From assembly GCA_024277115.1 (NCBI GenBank), contig JAJRVW010000036.1, positions 1 to 42,041 of the forward strand: 42,041 nt of DNA, read 5' to 3'. Origin of the DNA: Calditrichota bacterium (GTDB taxonomy: Bacteria; Calditrichota; Calditrichia; Calditrichales; J004). Below the pieces are notes generated by a model. It was not told the DNA's origin. It searched no databases and saw nothing but the letters and a program-made list of their open reading frames with translations. Positions within the stretch are counted from its first letter, which is position 1. Each line of letters begins with the position of its first letter. Shown here in pieces: positions 18,019-27,107 of this stretch. A program made the position numbers and the translations under genes.

Positions 18019-18592
18019 GGCGATAAAAGCAGCTTGTTGGAACCCTCTACGAAATAATGTGCGTAGAGCTTAGAATAAAAATGGTGTAAATCTTTTTTCT
18101 ATTTATTCTTTCTTATGCTCATTTTCTTACTCTTTATCAATTTTTAAATCGCCCTCAAAATAGAAAAAGTACGGGTATTCTAAGGTAAATATTGTAAAAT
18201 TATTTGATACAATAGTTTGAAACATTATTGAGAGCCCTATAAAAAATCTAAAAGTATATAGTTTTTTACAAACCTAAAAGCGAGTATGATTGTGAATAAG
18301 GGAGCGGTTGGGTTACTCACTTTAAATCATAAAAAATACTTATTTCCAAGTAAATATCAAATCGAACTCTTAATATCTTTATAAATGTTAAGCAGATAAA
18401 ATAAATATTGTGATAAATGTATCGACTATTCATTTGTCTTTTGCTATATTAAATCGTTTTTAGTGTTTCTATTGATAGAATCTATACTAATTCCACCTAC
18501 CACATTTTATTCAAAACACGAAGTCACTTTACTGATAAAGGAGGGTATTGAGCTTTTTAAATTACTAAACCGTTCTATTCATTTTCATTTTA
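18019..18592. other. AT-rich intergenic region before the subtilase
   Basis: About 570 bp without a supported gene. A 71-codon frame at 18463-18678 runs into the protease signal-peptide region and lacks coding character, so it is left out. TAAATATCAAAT at 18351-18362 and ATCGAACTC at 18361-18369 repeat words from the palindromic element near 1959-1983, possibly a decayed relative. Otherwise nothing is seen; it is long enough to hold the promoter and a leader. Confidence 0.4.
18045..18068 (+). terminator. Weak hairpin after HD-GYP gene
   Basis: CTCTACG at 18045-18051 pairs with CGTAGAG at 18062-18068 around a 10-nt loop. The following run is A-rich with few T residues, so termination would be weak. 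Confidence 0.25.
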
Positions 18593-18595
18593 TTG

Positions 18596-18601
18596 AAGGA
18601 G
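18596..18601 (+). promoter_or_regulatory. Ribosome site deciding the subtilase start
   Basis: AAGGAG, six bases before ATG 18608. The frame is open upstream to TTG 18593, but that codon precedes and abuts this site, so ATG 18608 is preferred. Confidence 0.7.
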
Positions 18602-18607
18602 ATATAT

Positions 18608-21600
18608 ATGAATCGTTTTTCACGAGGAGTTTTATTATTACTTTGTTTTACGTCATTTGCTTTCTCGGCAGGCCTTAAAGTCAAAACTGTTGATCAAACA
18701 AATGATGCCCCCGCATTTGCCGGATATAATAAAACAACATTTGTAGTTAAGTTTAATAAAGAAACTGTAAATAAAGTTTTACAAAGTGCTGGATACAAAG
18801 ATGGACTTACGGGCCTTTCAAAACTGGACTTACTGAACAGGCAATCCGGCGTACTGGAAATGCTCCAAAAATATCCTAAAAGTGAGCCGAAAACTTTAAA
18901 TGGTAGAGTTATTGACCCCTCTCTTTGGTTCAAAATCATTATAAAAGAGAATGAAAATATCGAGGAAATAGTTAAAAAGTACCGTGCCCTCCCCGGTGTT
19001 ATCGATGCACAACCATCCGGAATTCATAAAATCAACGCAACGGCCAATGATCCGCGCTTAGTTGATCAATGGCATTTAGACCAAGCCAATGACAGCGATA
19101 TGGATGCCCCGGAAGCCTGGGATATTGAAACAGGAAATCCCCAAATTATCGTAGCTTGTATGGATACAGGTGTGCGCTATTTTCATAAAGATTTAGGCGG
19201 CGCAAACGCTTCTTATAATAACCCCGAAAACTCAGCAGGTAATATGTGGATCAATGAAGCTGAGAAAAATGGTATTGCCGGTGTTGATGATGATGGCAAC
19301 GGCTATATTGATGATTGGATTGGTTGGGATTTTGTTGACAACCAGACCGGTTTTGGTTCTGAAGATGCGGATGTTCCTGATAATGACCCCCGCGATTTTA
19401 ACGGCCATGGCACACATATTACAGGTACAATCGGTGCTATTAATAATAATAACTATGCCGTTTCTTCCGTTGCAGGTGGTTGGGAAAATGGAAGCCAGCA
19501 GGTAACAGGCAACGGCGTTAAATTGATGGCCTTGCGTATTGGCTGGTCGGGCGTATTTATTATTTTTGAAGTTGGTTATATCGATATGGGCCACGCAGCC
19601 GATGCCTTTATGTATGCGGCAGATAATGGAGCACGTATTGCTTCTTGTAGCTGGGGTTCCTCAAATACAGGCGGTTTAGGCGATGCAATGGATTATTTTG
19701 TTGCCAGTGGCGGCCTTATTTTTAAAGCGGCCGGTAATGATAATGACGAACAATCGGACTATATGCTTGACCGTGCCGATGTAATTGGCGTGGCTTCTAC
19801 AGATCAGAATGACTTGAAATCAGATTTCTCTACCTACGGTACATTTGTTGATATTTCAGCGCCTGGCACAGACATCTATTCGACATACCATGATAAAGAT
19901 GATCCTCAAAATGATTATGTTGCCGCTTTAAGTGGTACATCTATGGCCACACCAAATTCAGCTGGAACGGCTGCTTTGATTTGGTCAAAACATCCGGATT
20001 GGACCGCTGATCAGGTTAAACAAAGATTGTTTGATACTGCCGATGATATTTATGGTATTGCCGGTAATTCTGCCTATGCGGGCAAGCTCGGCGCCGGACG
20101 TATCAATGCTTTTAATGCTGTAAATGATGGCGGGACCCCTGCAGCGCCAACTGCTGCTTTCTCCGGAACTCCGCTTAGTGGTTGCCCAACGCTTACAGTA
20201 AACTTTACAGATAACTCCACAGGATCGATCGATACATGGAGCTGGGATTTTGGCGATGGCGCTACATCTTCTACACAGAATCCTTCACATGATTATGCAT
20301 CAGCTGGAACCTATACAGTTTCTTTGACGGTGACCGGGCCAGGTGGAAGTGATACAAATACAAAAACAAACTACATCAGCGTTACCGATCCTACGGTTAA
20401 TGCAGATTTTAGTGGCACGCCAACCTCTGGTGATTCCCCATTAAATGTTGCGTTTACAGATGCATCAACAGGAAATGTAACAGGCTGGAACTGGGACTTT
20501 GGTGACGGTGCATCAGCGACTACTCAAAACCCAAGCCATACATATAATACCGCGGGTGTTTATACGGTTACACTTACAGCTTCTAATGCATGTGGTAATA
20601 GCGTGGCTACTAAAACGGATTATATTACAGTTACAACGCCACCTTGTGATTTACCGGTTGCAGATTTTAGTGGTACGCCAACCTCGGGCGATACACCTTT
20701 AAATGTTGCATTTACGGATAACACCACAAACAATCCAACAAGCTGGAGCTGGGATTTTGGTGATGGCGCGACATCTACTGTACAGAACCCAAGCCACACT
20801 TATAATACGGCCGGTAATTATACGGTTTCTTTAACATCTACAAATTCTTGTGGAAGCGATACACAAACAAAGGTTGATTATATCACGGTTACTGATCCGC
20901 CTTGTAACCTACCGGTTGCAGGATTTAGTGGCACGCCTACATCGGGCGATACACCTTTAAATGTAGCATTTACAGATAATACTACAAACAGCCCAACAAG
21001 CTGGAGCTGGGATTTTGGCGATGGTGGTTCATCAACGGCACAAAACCCAAGCTACACTTACAATACAGCCGGTAGTTACACAGTTTCTCTAACGGCGACT
21101 AATGCTTGCGGCAGTGATACAGATACAAAAGTTAATTATATCACTGTTACCGATCCGCCAGCGGGCGATGAAATGCACGTTGCCTCTAATACGGTTACAA
21201 AGCAGACCTTCTTTATTTTTAGCAGGGCGAGTTCTACCATAAAAATTGTAGACCAAAATGGTGATCCTGTAAGCAATGCTTCTGTAGATGGGAGCTGGCA
21301 TGGAAGTAGCTCTAAAACCGTTACGCTTAATACAAATTCTAATGGTGAGGCTACAAGCACATCTAATTGGGTGTTTGGCAATGGTACATTTGAGTTCTGT
21401 GTTGACGATGTAACAAAAACAGGCTTTGTATATAACTCCACAGCAAATGTTGTAACTTGTGCCAGTACAGATGGAAGTACATCGGCATCAGTACAAGTTG
21501 CCAATATTAAACTGGAAGATATTGAAGGAGAGGTTGGTTTTAAGGTTGCAAGTAATAGCCCGAACCCATTTAACCCAAGCACGACAATTACTTTCCTGAT

Positions 21601-21814
21601 TCCGGAACAAGCCCATGTTAAGCTGGAAATCTTTAACGTACTTGGCCAAAGAGTAAGAACATTGGTCGATCAACAGCTTGAAGGTGGCGTACAAACAGCA
21701 CTTTGGGATGGTAAAGATACCTTTGGCGCAACAGCAAGCTCAGGTTTCTATATCTACCAAATTACTGTGGACAACAAGCATAAACTGCGCAAGAAAATTC
21801 TTATGCTTAAGTAA
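18608..21814 (+). CDS. Secreted subtilisin-like serine protease with four PKD domains and sorting tail
   Basis: About 1068 residues. A signal peptide ends FAFSAG. An inhibitor-like propeptide follows (about 20-145), then a peptidase S8 domain (about 150-510) with the complete triad: Asp186 in CMDTGVR, His267 in GHGTHITG and Ser445 in SGTSMATP. Four PKD domains occupy about residues 515-855, each with WSWDFGDG or WNWDFGDG; units 2-4 repeat at exactly 258-bp spacing with very similar DNA. A further Ig-like domain (about 860-975) precedes the C-terminal domain NSPNPFNPSTTI..GFYIYQI..KKILMLK, a type IX-secretion or FlgD-Ig-like sorting signal. Probably an extracellular degradative enzyme. It is followed by a strong terminator and appears to be a single-gene unit. 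Confidence 0.94.
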   Translation: MNRFSRGVLLLLCFTSFAFSAGLKVKTVDQTNDAPAFAGYNKTTFVVKFNKETVNKVLQSAGYKDGLTGLSKLDLLNRQSGVLEMLQKYPKSEPKTLNGRVIDPSLWFKIIIKENENIEEIVKKYRALPGVIDAQPSGIHKINATANDPRLVDQWHLDQANDSDMDAPEAWDIETGNPQIIVACMDTGVRYFHKDLGGANASYNNPENSAGNMWINEAEKNGIAGVDDDGNGYIDDWIGWDFVDNQTGFGSEDADVPDNDPRDFNGHGTHITGTIGAINNNNYAVSSVAGGWENGSQQVTGNGVKLMALRIGWSGVFIIFEVGYIDMGHAADAFMYAADNGARIASCSWGSSNTGGLGDAMDYFVASGGLIFKAAGNDNDEQSDYMLDRADVIGVASTDQNDLKSDFSTYGTFVDISAPGTDIYSTYHDKDDPQNDYVAALSGTSMATPNSAGTAALIWSKHPDWTADQVKQRLFDTADDIYGIAGNSAYAGKLGAGRINAFNAVNDGGTPAAPTAAFSGTPLSGCPTLTVNFTDNSTGSIDTWSWDFGDGATSSTQNPSHDYASAGTYTVSLTVTGPGGSDTNTKTNYISVTDPTVNADFSGTPTSGDSPLNVAFTDASTGNVTGWNWDFGDGASATTQNPSHTYNTAGVYTVTLTASNACGNSVATKTDYITVTTPPCDLPVADFSGTPTSGDTPLNVAFTDNTTNNPTSWSWDFGDGATSTVQNPSHTYNTAGNYTVSLTSTNSCGSDTQTKVDYITVTDPPCNLPVAGFSGTPTSGDTPLNVAFTDNTTNSPTSWSWDFGDGGSSTAQNPSYTYNTAGSYTVSLTATNACGSDTDTKVNYITVTDPPAGDEMHVASNTVTKQTFFIFSRASSTIKIVDQNGDPVSNASVDGSWHGSSSKTVTLNTNSNGEATSTSNWVFGNGTFEFCVDDVTKTGFVYNSTANVVTCASTDGSTSASVQVANIKLEDIEGEVGFKVASNSPNPFNPSTTITFLIPEQAHVKLEIFNVLGQRVRTLVDQQLEGGVQTALWDGKDTFGATASSGFYIYQITVDNKHKLRKKILMLK
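20402..21170 (+). repeat. Three tandem 258-bp PKD-coding repeats
   Basis: Units begin at 20402, 20660 and 20918, each opening with a GCAGATTTTAGTGG-like word and running 86 codons. Units 2 and 3 of this set are especially similar. A more diverged first PKD unit lies just before, from about 20150. The pattern indicates recent tandem duplication or gene conversion within the protease gene. Confidence 0.8.
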
Positions 21815-21848
21815 AAGTAACTTCCGGTAACTTTATTACCGAAAAACT

Positions 21849-21883
21849 AAAAGGCGCCCTGATTATCTCTGGGCGCCTTTTTT
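21849..21883 (+). terminator. Rho-independent terminator of the subtilase gene
   Basis: AAAAGGCGCCC at 21849-21859 pairs with GGGCGCCTTTT at 21871-21881, followed by more T residues. The GC-rich core and T-tract make this one of the clearest terminators in the window. It could also end transcription from the opposing lipoprotein gene. Confidence 0.88.
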
Positions 21884-21956
21884 ATTTTTAGAATAATTAA
21901 TGATAATTTGTCCGGGCAGGTCACTCGTAATGATCCGGTCAAACTTACAGGGTGTG

Positions 21957-22952
21957 CTATGGAAAGTATTTTGTTATGATGGTATCATCTTTATAATTAT
22001 AGTTTAGCGTTTCAATTTTATCTTTTAATCCGTAATTGAATACAATCTGTCCATCAATTTGTTTACGGGGCTCCAGAGTCGTTTTTGCTGGAAAGGCTTG
22101 CTCAAGCTCGGCGGTCTTTTTTAAATCGACTTTTAAAACATCACCCATAATAGTGACAAGCTCTAAGTTTTCTAGTGAAAATTCTATTTTATCCGAAGAA
22201 AAATTCTGGATTGTAAAATCAATAAAAATTGATTTAGGTGTGATTTTATAGCCGGGTACACAAAATGAAAATGGAAAATTACTTTGTAAAATCCCCAAAG
22301 TTTGTTTGCGGGTATCGGCTAAATACTTTTGTGCGTCTTTATTGCCGGAATTAAACTCCACTGCCTTGGCAAGATAACGCTCGGCACTCAAATACAGATC
22401 AGGATTATTCCGTTCCTTTTTTGCCCTTTTGTAAAACATGAGGCCTTTATCAAACATCTTTTGGAAGTTTTCATCATAAATATGGTTAAGTAATGAATCT
22501 GCTTTCTGATTGTTTTCATTATTATCCAGGGCCATGCCTAAATAATCGAGCGTGTTATTAAAGAATTGTTCTTCCTGTATCTCATTCTGAGGTTTTGATT
22601 CCCGATAGGCCAAAGCCAGTTTATAAAGCAAATCACTATATTGCTTCTTCTGCTCCGGCATAGTAAAACCTTCATCCAGAAACTTGTTGGCCTTTTCAAA
22701 ATTTCCAGAAAAAGTTTCAATGTTATGTGTCTTTTTGTATAATTCATTTCCCCTGTTCATATATGCCAATGCTATACGAGGATTAACGCTTTTATCTTGT
22801 TTATTCTCTTTTTTATATGCCAGATAATTATTTAGTGCGTGAATGTAATTACCTTTGGAAAATTGCATATCGCCTTCTTCCAATTTGGAACCGCCGCATT
22901 GTAAAAGAGAAAATAAAAACAAGAAAAATAGAAAAGATAAAATATGTTTCAT
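21957..22952 (-). CDS. TPR-containing lipoprotein of unknown function
   Basis: A 331-residue protein whose N-terminus (basic, long hydrophobic run, lipobox LLQC followed by GG) marks a lipoprotein. Residues about 25-215 are helical repeats of the tetratricopeptide kind: paired helices with pattern ..GD..F..GNYIHALNNYLAY.., AYMNRGNELY.., SAERYLAKAVEFNSGNKDAQKYL. Residues about 225-331 are predicted beta-rich (YKITPKSIFIDFTIQNFSSDKIEFSLENLEL), similar to late-embryogenesis or Ig-like accessory domains, though I do not assign a family. The start ATG has a GAGGGGG site upstream on the minus strand. It converges on the protease gene and diverges from comEC. A scaffolding role in the envelope is a guess. 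Confidence 0.75.
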   Translation of the reverse strand: MKHILSFLFFLFLFSLLQCGGSKLEEGDMQFSKGNYIHALNNYLAYKKENKQDKSVNPRIALAYMNRGNELYKKTHNIETFSGNFEKANKFLDEGFTMPEQKKQYSDLLYKLALAYRESKPQNEIQEEQFFNNTLDYLGMALDNNENNQKADSLLNHIYDENFQKMFDKGLMFYKRAKKERNNPDLYLSAERYLAKAVEFNSGNKDAQKYLADTRKQTLGILQSNFPFSFCVPGYKITPKSIFIDFTIQNFSSDKIEFSLENLELVTIMGDVLKVDLKKTAELEQAFPAKTTLEPRKQIDGQIVFNYGLKDKIETLNYNYKDDTIITKYFP

Positions 22953-23121
22953 GGAGACCCCCTCTGGTCAAACATAAAAGATTCGTAGTTAAAAATTTTT
23001 TCACTAATAAAATACAAATATTAGCTTTAAATAAAAATATTTATAGATTGGATCATTTTTAACGTAGTAATTTTTAGATAATATAGATGTAGACTTATTT
23101 GGTGTTAGTTTATTACCACCG

Positions 23122-25554
23122 ATGTATTCTATTAATTTTAAAAAGTTGATTGCACCCATAATGAACCTGATCAAACAATTTCATGCCTTACCATCTTTGT
23201 ATCTCTTTTTGTTGATAGCGGGCGGCATCAGTACGGCTTGGCTTTTAGGTAAAGCATTAAACCCACTTTATTTGTTGATTGCCTCAATCCTGCTTTTACT
23301 ATTTGCGGCAATAAATTACAAAAAGGATTCACGCTTCTTTATCTCAGTTTTAATCTTATTTTTCCTTGCCGGAATCCTGAGGGCCTGGTTTGCACTGTTT
23401 CCTTTTACGCCTCAGGAAAATACACTTTTTAACCCAAATATATCAGCGGTCCAGGGAACGATTGAGGAGGTAAAAACGCGCCCTGGAAAAGCAGATATTT
23501 ATTTATTGCACTGCGAGAAAATAATCATAAAAAATAGAGCATTGGCCACAGATGGTTACCTAATTGTTAATCAGGGTAAGTTTCCGGGTAAATTTCATTA
23601 CGGTGATGTAATACGCATTAAAGGCAAACCGCAATATGCCCCTTTACCCACAAATCCCGGTGAGTTTAATTATAAGCGTTATTTAGCTTTAAATGATCGC
23701 TTCTTCCAAATCCGCTTGACGAAAGAGAGCGAAGTTGTCCAAATTTTTTCGGGAAAAGGCAACTGGCTGCAAAGTAAAGTTTTTAATAAAGCCCGTGATT
23801 TTATTAAAAATATTATAGACAATTACTTGGAGGGACAATCTGCGGCTATTGTGAAAGCCTTAATACTGGGTGACAGAGGCGGATTGGATAAAGGCGTGAT
23901 GACCGATTTCCAGAAAACGGGGGTGATCCATGTATTGGCCATCTCCGGTTTGCACGTGGCTTATATTGCCATGTTCTTACAATTTATTTTATCAGTTTTG
24001 CGCATTCCTAAAAAAGTAAATATGGCTTTAATTGTGTTGTTCTTAGTTTTTTTTCTGGCCCTTGTAAACTTTAAGGCACCCGTTGTCCGGGCATCGTTGA
24101 TGATGAGTTTTTATTACCTGGCCCAGTTTTCAGGTCGTCCGCAAAAATCAATAAATATTGTTGCCTTGGCGGGGCTTGTAATTTTGCTTGTGCGACCGGA
24201 AGAATTATTATTACCGGGCTTTCAATATTCTTTTGCAGCTGTTTTTGGATTGATTTATGGAAACACAAAGCTTAGCGCGCTATTGCCTAAGTTTTATGCG
24301 GATTCCCGTCCCAAACGCTATTTCAATAAGTTTATCCGAGAGCCTTTTATCGCATCATTTTGTGCGATACTGGCAACGCTTCCTTTAACCTGGTATTATT
24401 TTGGAAGCTTTCAAATTGGGGCTTTAATTGCTAATATTTTTGTGATTCCACTAATTGGAGTTATTTTATTTCTGAGTATTTTTTTGATATTGGCTTCGGG
24501 TTTAACCTTTTTGCCGCTTAGTGGTATTGCCTTTATAATAACATTTTTAATTGATTCGATGGTTTTTCTTGTGGGCGCTTTTTCAAAATTCCCACTTATT
24601 CAGATTAAGACGGCACACCCTGCTATGCTTTATGTTATTCTGATTAGTATGGCGGTCTTCTTCATTTTTAATCTTAAGGTACAGAAAGCACGCCTGGCCT
24701 TATTGGCAATTCTCTCTTTCTTTATTCTTAGTTTTCTGGTTGGTATTATTGCAGAAAATAAACTTAGGATAACCTACATCCATGTGGGGCAGGGCGATGC
24801 GGCATTATTGGAATTTCCAAACGGAAAAAATGCTTTGATCGATGCGGGAAATAAGGGGTTTGGTTTTGATGCGGGTGAGAGATTTGTAAATCCCGTTCTT
24901 AAATATTACGGTATTTCAAGAATAAATTACCTGATAGGCAGCCATCCACATAGCGATCATATTGGCGGATTTGAATATATTTTGGCCAATTATATGGTCG
25001 ATACTTTGGTAATAAATGAGTTCAAAGCAAAGTCCAAAATCTATAAACGTATTCTTAAAACGGCTAAAGAAAATAAGGTTTTTATAAAATATGCGGATGA
25101 AGGGGATATTATTATCCCCGATAAACGCATGCGGATTTATGTACTTCATCCCGATACTACTTTTGAGAGGAACGATTCACACGCCGGGCATACGATAAAT
25201 AATAGCTCCCTGGTTTTTAAAATATTGCACGGAAAAAATAGTCTTCTCTTTACCGGGGATGCCGAGTTTGAGAGTGAAAGGGTCATGCTGTCTTATGGAA
25301 GTTTTTTAGATTCTGACATTCTAAAAGTGGGGCACCATGGCAGTAAAACGTCCTCGGGCGATGATTTTATCGACCTGGTAAAGCCGGACATAGCCGTAAT
25401 ATCTGTTGGACGAAAAAATAAATTTAAACATCCCGCCCCTTTAACATTGGCTAAATTTAAAAACCGTGGGATAAAGTTTTACAGAACAGATCAGGTTGGC
25501 GCGCTCGTTTTTGAAAGTGATGGCCAAAAGCTGGAAAGAATAAACTGGCGATAA
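23122..25554 (+). CDS. comEC: ComEC/Rec2 family DNA-uptake channel
   Basis: An 810-residue inner-membrane protein. Three parts are seen in family order: two or three N-terminal helices and an OB-like domain (about 105-195); the Competence domain of many membrane helices (about 235-530) with VIHVLAISGLHVAYIAMF and KAPVVRASLMMSFYYLAQFSGR; and a C-terminal metallo-beta-lactamase domain (about 548-805) with HVGQGDAALLEFP, the metal motif SHPHSDHIGG near 606, LLFTGDAE and KVGHHGSKTSS. Known members carry transforming single-stranded DNA across the inner membrane, and the lactamase-like domain may degrade the other strand. Neither ATG 23122 nor ATG 23161 has a good ribosome site, so the start is uncertain by 13 residues. 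No other competence gene is nearby. Confidence 0.93.
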   Translation: MYSINFKKLIAPIMNLIKQFHALPSLYLFLLIAGGISTAWLLGKALNPLYLLIASILLLLFAAINYKKDSRFFISVLILFFLAGILRAWFALFPFTPQENTLFNPNISAVQGTIEEVKTRPGKADIYLLHCEKIIIKNRALATDGYLIVNQGKFPGKFHYGDVIRIKGKPQYAPLPTNPGEFNYKRYLALNDRFFQIRLTKESEVVQIFSGKGNWLQSKVFNKARDFIKNIIDNYLEGQSAAIVKALILGDRGGLDKGVMTDFQKTGVIHVLAISGLHVAYIAMFLQFILSVLRIPKKVNMALIVLFLVFFLALVNFKAPVVRASLMMSFYYLAQFSGRPQKSINIVALAGLVILLVRPEELLLPGFQYSFAAVFGLIYGNTKLSALLPKFYADSRPKRYFNKFIREPFIASFCAILATLPLTWYYFGSFQIGALIANIFVIPLIGVILFLSIFLILASGLTFLPLSGIAFIITFLIDSMVFLVGAFSKFPLIQIKTAHPAMLYVILISMAVFFIFNLKVQKARLALLAILSFFILSFLVGIIAENKLRITYIHVGQGDAALLEFPNGKNALIDAGNKGFGFDAGERFVNPVLKYYGISRINYLIGSHPHSDHIGGFEYILANYMVDTLVINEFKAKSKIYKRILKTAKENKVFIKYADEGDIIIPDKRMRIYVLHPDTTFERNDSHAGHTINNSSLVFKILHGKNSLLFTGDAEFESERVMLSYGSFLDSDILKVGHHGSKTSSGDDFIDLVKPDIAVISVGRKNKFKHPAPLTLAKFKNRGIKFYRTDQVGALVFESDGQKLERINWR

Positions 25555-25556
25555 AA

Positions 25557-25585
25557 AAAAGGCTTCCGGTTTTTGGAAGCCTTTT
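25557..25585. terminator. Bidirectional terminator between comEC and the porin gene
   Basis: AAAAGGCTTCC at 25557-25567 pairs with GGAAGCCTTTT at 25575-25585. Read on the minus strand, the stem is followed by eight T residues; on the plus strand by four. It lies between the convergent comEC and porin genes and probably serves both. Confidence 0.85.
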
Positions 25586-25599
25586 GTGGAAGAGTTGTT

Positions 25600-26823
25600 T
25601 TAGTTCAGGTTGATAATTGTCATTAAGTATCCATAGATTGCACCATCTTCGCCACTAAAACCTTTAATACCTGTCTTTTTTGCAATTTCACCCGGCATAA
25701 AGTAGCCAAGCCCAAGCTGAAATTTTGCTGCCTTATTGTAATTGTGGTTGACAATAATGTCAATTTCATTGCCAAAATCTGTTGCACCCGCAACTTTTTC
25801 ATTTGCTAAAAATTTATGAAATGTTGCGGAAATATTCGATTTTTCCCCAACTTTAATCGCTGCTTTTGCCTGGATGTCCATGAGGCCACCCGCGCTTGTG
25901 TGTACAGGAAGGTTTAAAAAATAATCCATCATTCCATAAAATTTGTGGTTGGTTGCATACAAGGTGTTAAAAGCTTCATTTTTGTCTGCAGTTGAAGCAT
26001 CGTCGCCGCTGATGGAGGCAAGTCCCGCTGTAAGGGAAGTAGCGTCGACTTTAAAGGTACCGTGAAGCGCATACATCATAGCGGCAATGTCAATATTGGC
26101 ATTTGCCTGCCCTGTCTGATAGGCAAATTCGCCTGTTGCAGAAAAATCGCCCATCGTCATATCGATTTGTGTACCTGTAGTAATGCGCGAAAGCATGCCA
26201 CTGCCAACAGCCCTGTCCCAGATTCCATAAGCCTGAATTCGTGTGTCGTCGTTAATCTTAAAATCACCCCATACGCCTGTTATTTCTTTGTCCTTATAAT
26301 CACCACCAAATTTCTGTGCCGTGCCGGTGCTATCAGCTTCCTTAAAATTAAAAAAATTGATAGTGTTATCACCATGGGAATGTGTAAGCATTAAGCCATC
26401 AAAACTACGGCCAATATTGTCCCAGCCAACAGCGCCCATAATTCTTTCGTTGCCAAAGGGAGCTTCCATGCGTCCAGTTTTTATGTGCAATGGTAAGTCA
26501 AACAGGTTTTTAATTTGGGCATATGCCTGGTGTGCATCCAAATTATCGGCAGAACCATCTTTTAAGGTGTTAAATTCACTGCCCATAATCCGGGAGTCTT
26601 GAAGCTGGATAAACCCACTGATATCATCGCTTGGTGCAAACTTAATACCAAGACGTGTCCGTAATTCATTATAATTTATGGTTTTTGTATCACTGTTAAA
26701 ATCTGCCCCTAACATATTGTACCTATGACGGACCTGTGCGTTAACAGACCAGGAGCCTTGTGCAAATAAATCTGTAATAAAAAATGTACCTATTAAAATA
26801 CTAAAAAGTAAAAATCTCTTCAT
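25600..26823 (-). CDS. Alginate-export-type outer-membrane porin
   Basis: A 407-residue protein with a signal peptide ending LFAQ. The first strands, WSVNAQVRHRYNMLGADFNSDTK..NYNELRTRLGIKFAPSDDISGFIQLQDSR, follow the opening of the alginate_export (AlgE-like) and related phosphate-porin barrels, including the later KTGRMEAPFGNERIMGAVGWDNIGRSFDG motif. Alternating strands continue to the end. Members form channels through the outer membrane for small or polymeric anions; the substrate cannot be told here. The ATG has a GGAGG site on the minus strand. It appears as a single gene with a terminator shared with comEC. Confidence 0.78.
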   Translation of the reverse strand: MKRFLLFSILIGTFFITDLFAQGSWSVNAQVRHRYNMLGADFNSDTKTINYNELRTRLGIKFAPSDDISGFIQLQDSRIMGSEFNTLKDGSADNLDAHQAYAQIKNLFDLPLHIKTGRMEAPFGNERIMGAVGWDNIGRSFDGLMLTHSHGDNTINFFNFKEADSTGTAQKFGGDYKDKEITGVWGDFKINDDTRIQAYGIWDRAVGSGMLSRITTGTQIDMTMGDFSATGEFAYQTGQANANIDIAAMMYALHGTFKVDATSLTAGLASISGDDASTADKNEAFNTLYATNHKFYGMMDYFLNLPVHTSAGGLMDIQAKAAIKVGEKSNISATFHKFLANEKVAGATDFGNEIDIIVNHNYNKAAKFQLGLGYFMPGEIAKKTGIKGFSGEDGAIYGYLMTIINLN

Positions 26824-27060
26824 TACGACCTCCGATGAAATAAATGTGAAAAATGAAACTGAGTATATAAAATCTACCTCATTTATATGATATAATTAAG
26901 ACAAGCAAGTCTTAATTTATGTTTTAAGTGTTAAATTTACGAACTTGAATTAACTAATTCAATCATTTTCGGAGAGTATTAAGACTTGGTATGATATGAA
27001 ACGGGGTGATTTTAAATACAAGATCTTATTGTGTGTGTAATCCAACCAAGGTTTTTAAAT
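26824..27060. other. AT-rich intergenic gap, probable porin promoter region
   Basis: No ORF seen. It separates the tandem minus-strand porin and protease genes and must hold the porin promoter; no specific promoter motif can be assigned with confidence. Confidence 0.35.
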
Positions 27061-27101
27061 TTTGAAGAGGCTGGTAAAATATTATAGCCAGCCTCTTCAA
27101 A
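27061..27101 (-). terminator. 14-bp hairpin after the S41 protease gene
   Basis: TTTGAAGAGGCTGG at 27061-27074 is the exact reverse complement of CCAGCCTCTTCAAA at 27088-27101, around a 13-nt loop. It lies seven bases past the protease stop codon on the minus strand. The T-tract is short, but the stem is long and GC-containing, so transcription termination is likely. Confidence 0.7.
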
Positions 27102-27107
27102 ATAATT

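Noticed and set aside
18463-18678. A 71-codon plus-strand frame upstream of the subtilase
   Set aside because: It overlaps the protease start and signal peptide in another frame, lacks a ribosome site, and has no family resemblance.
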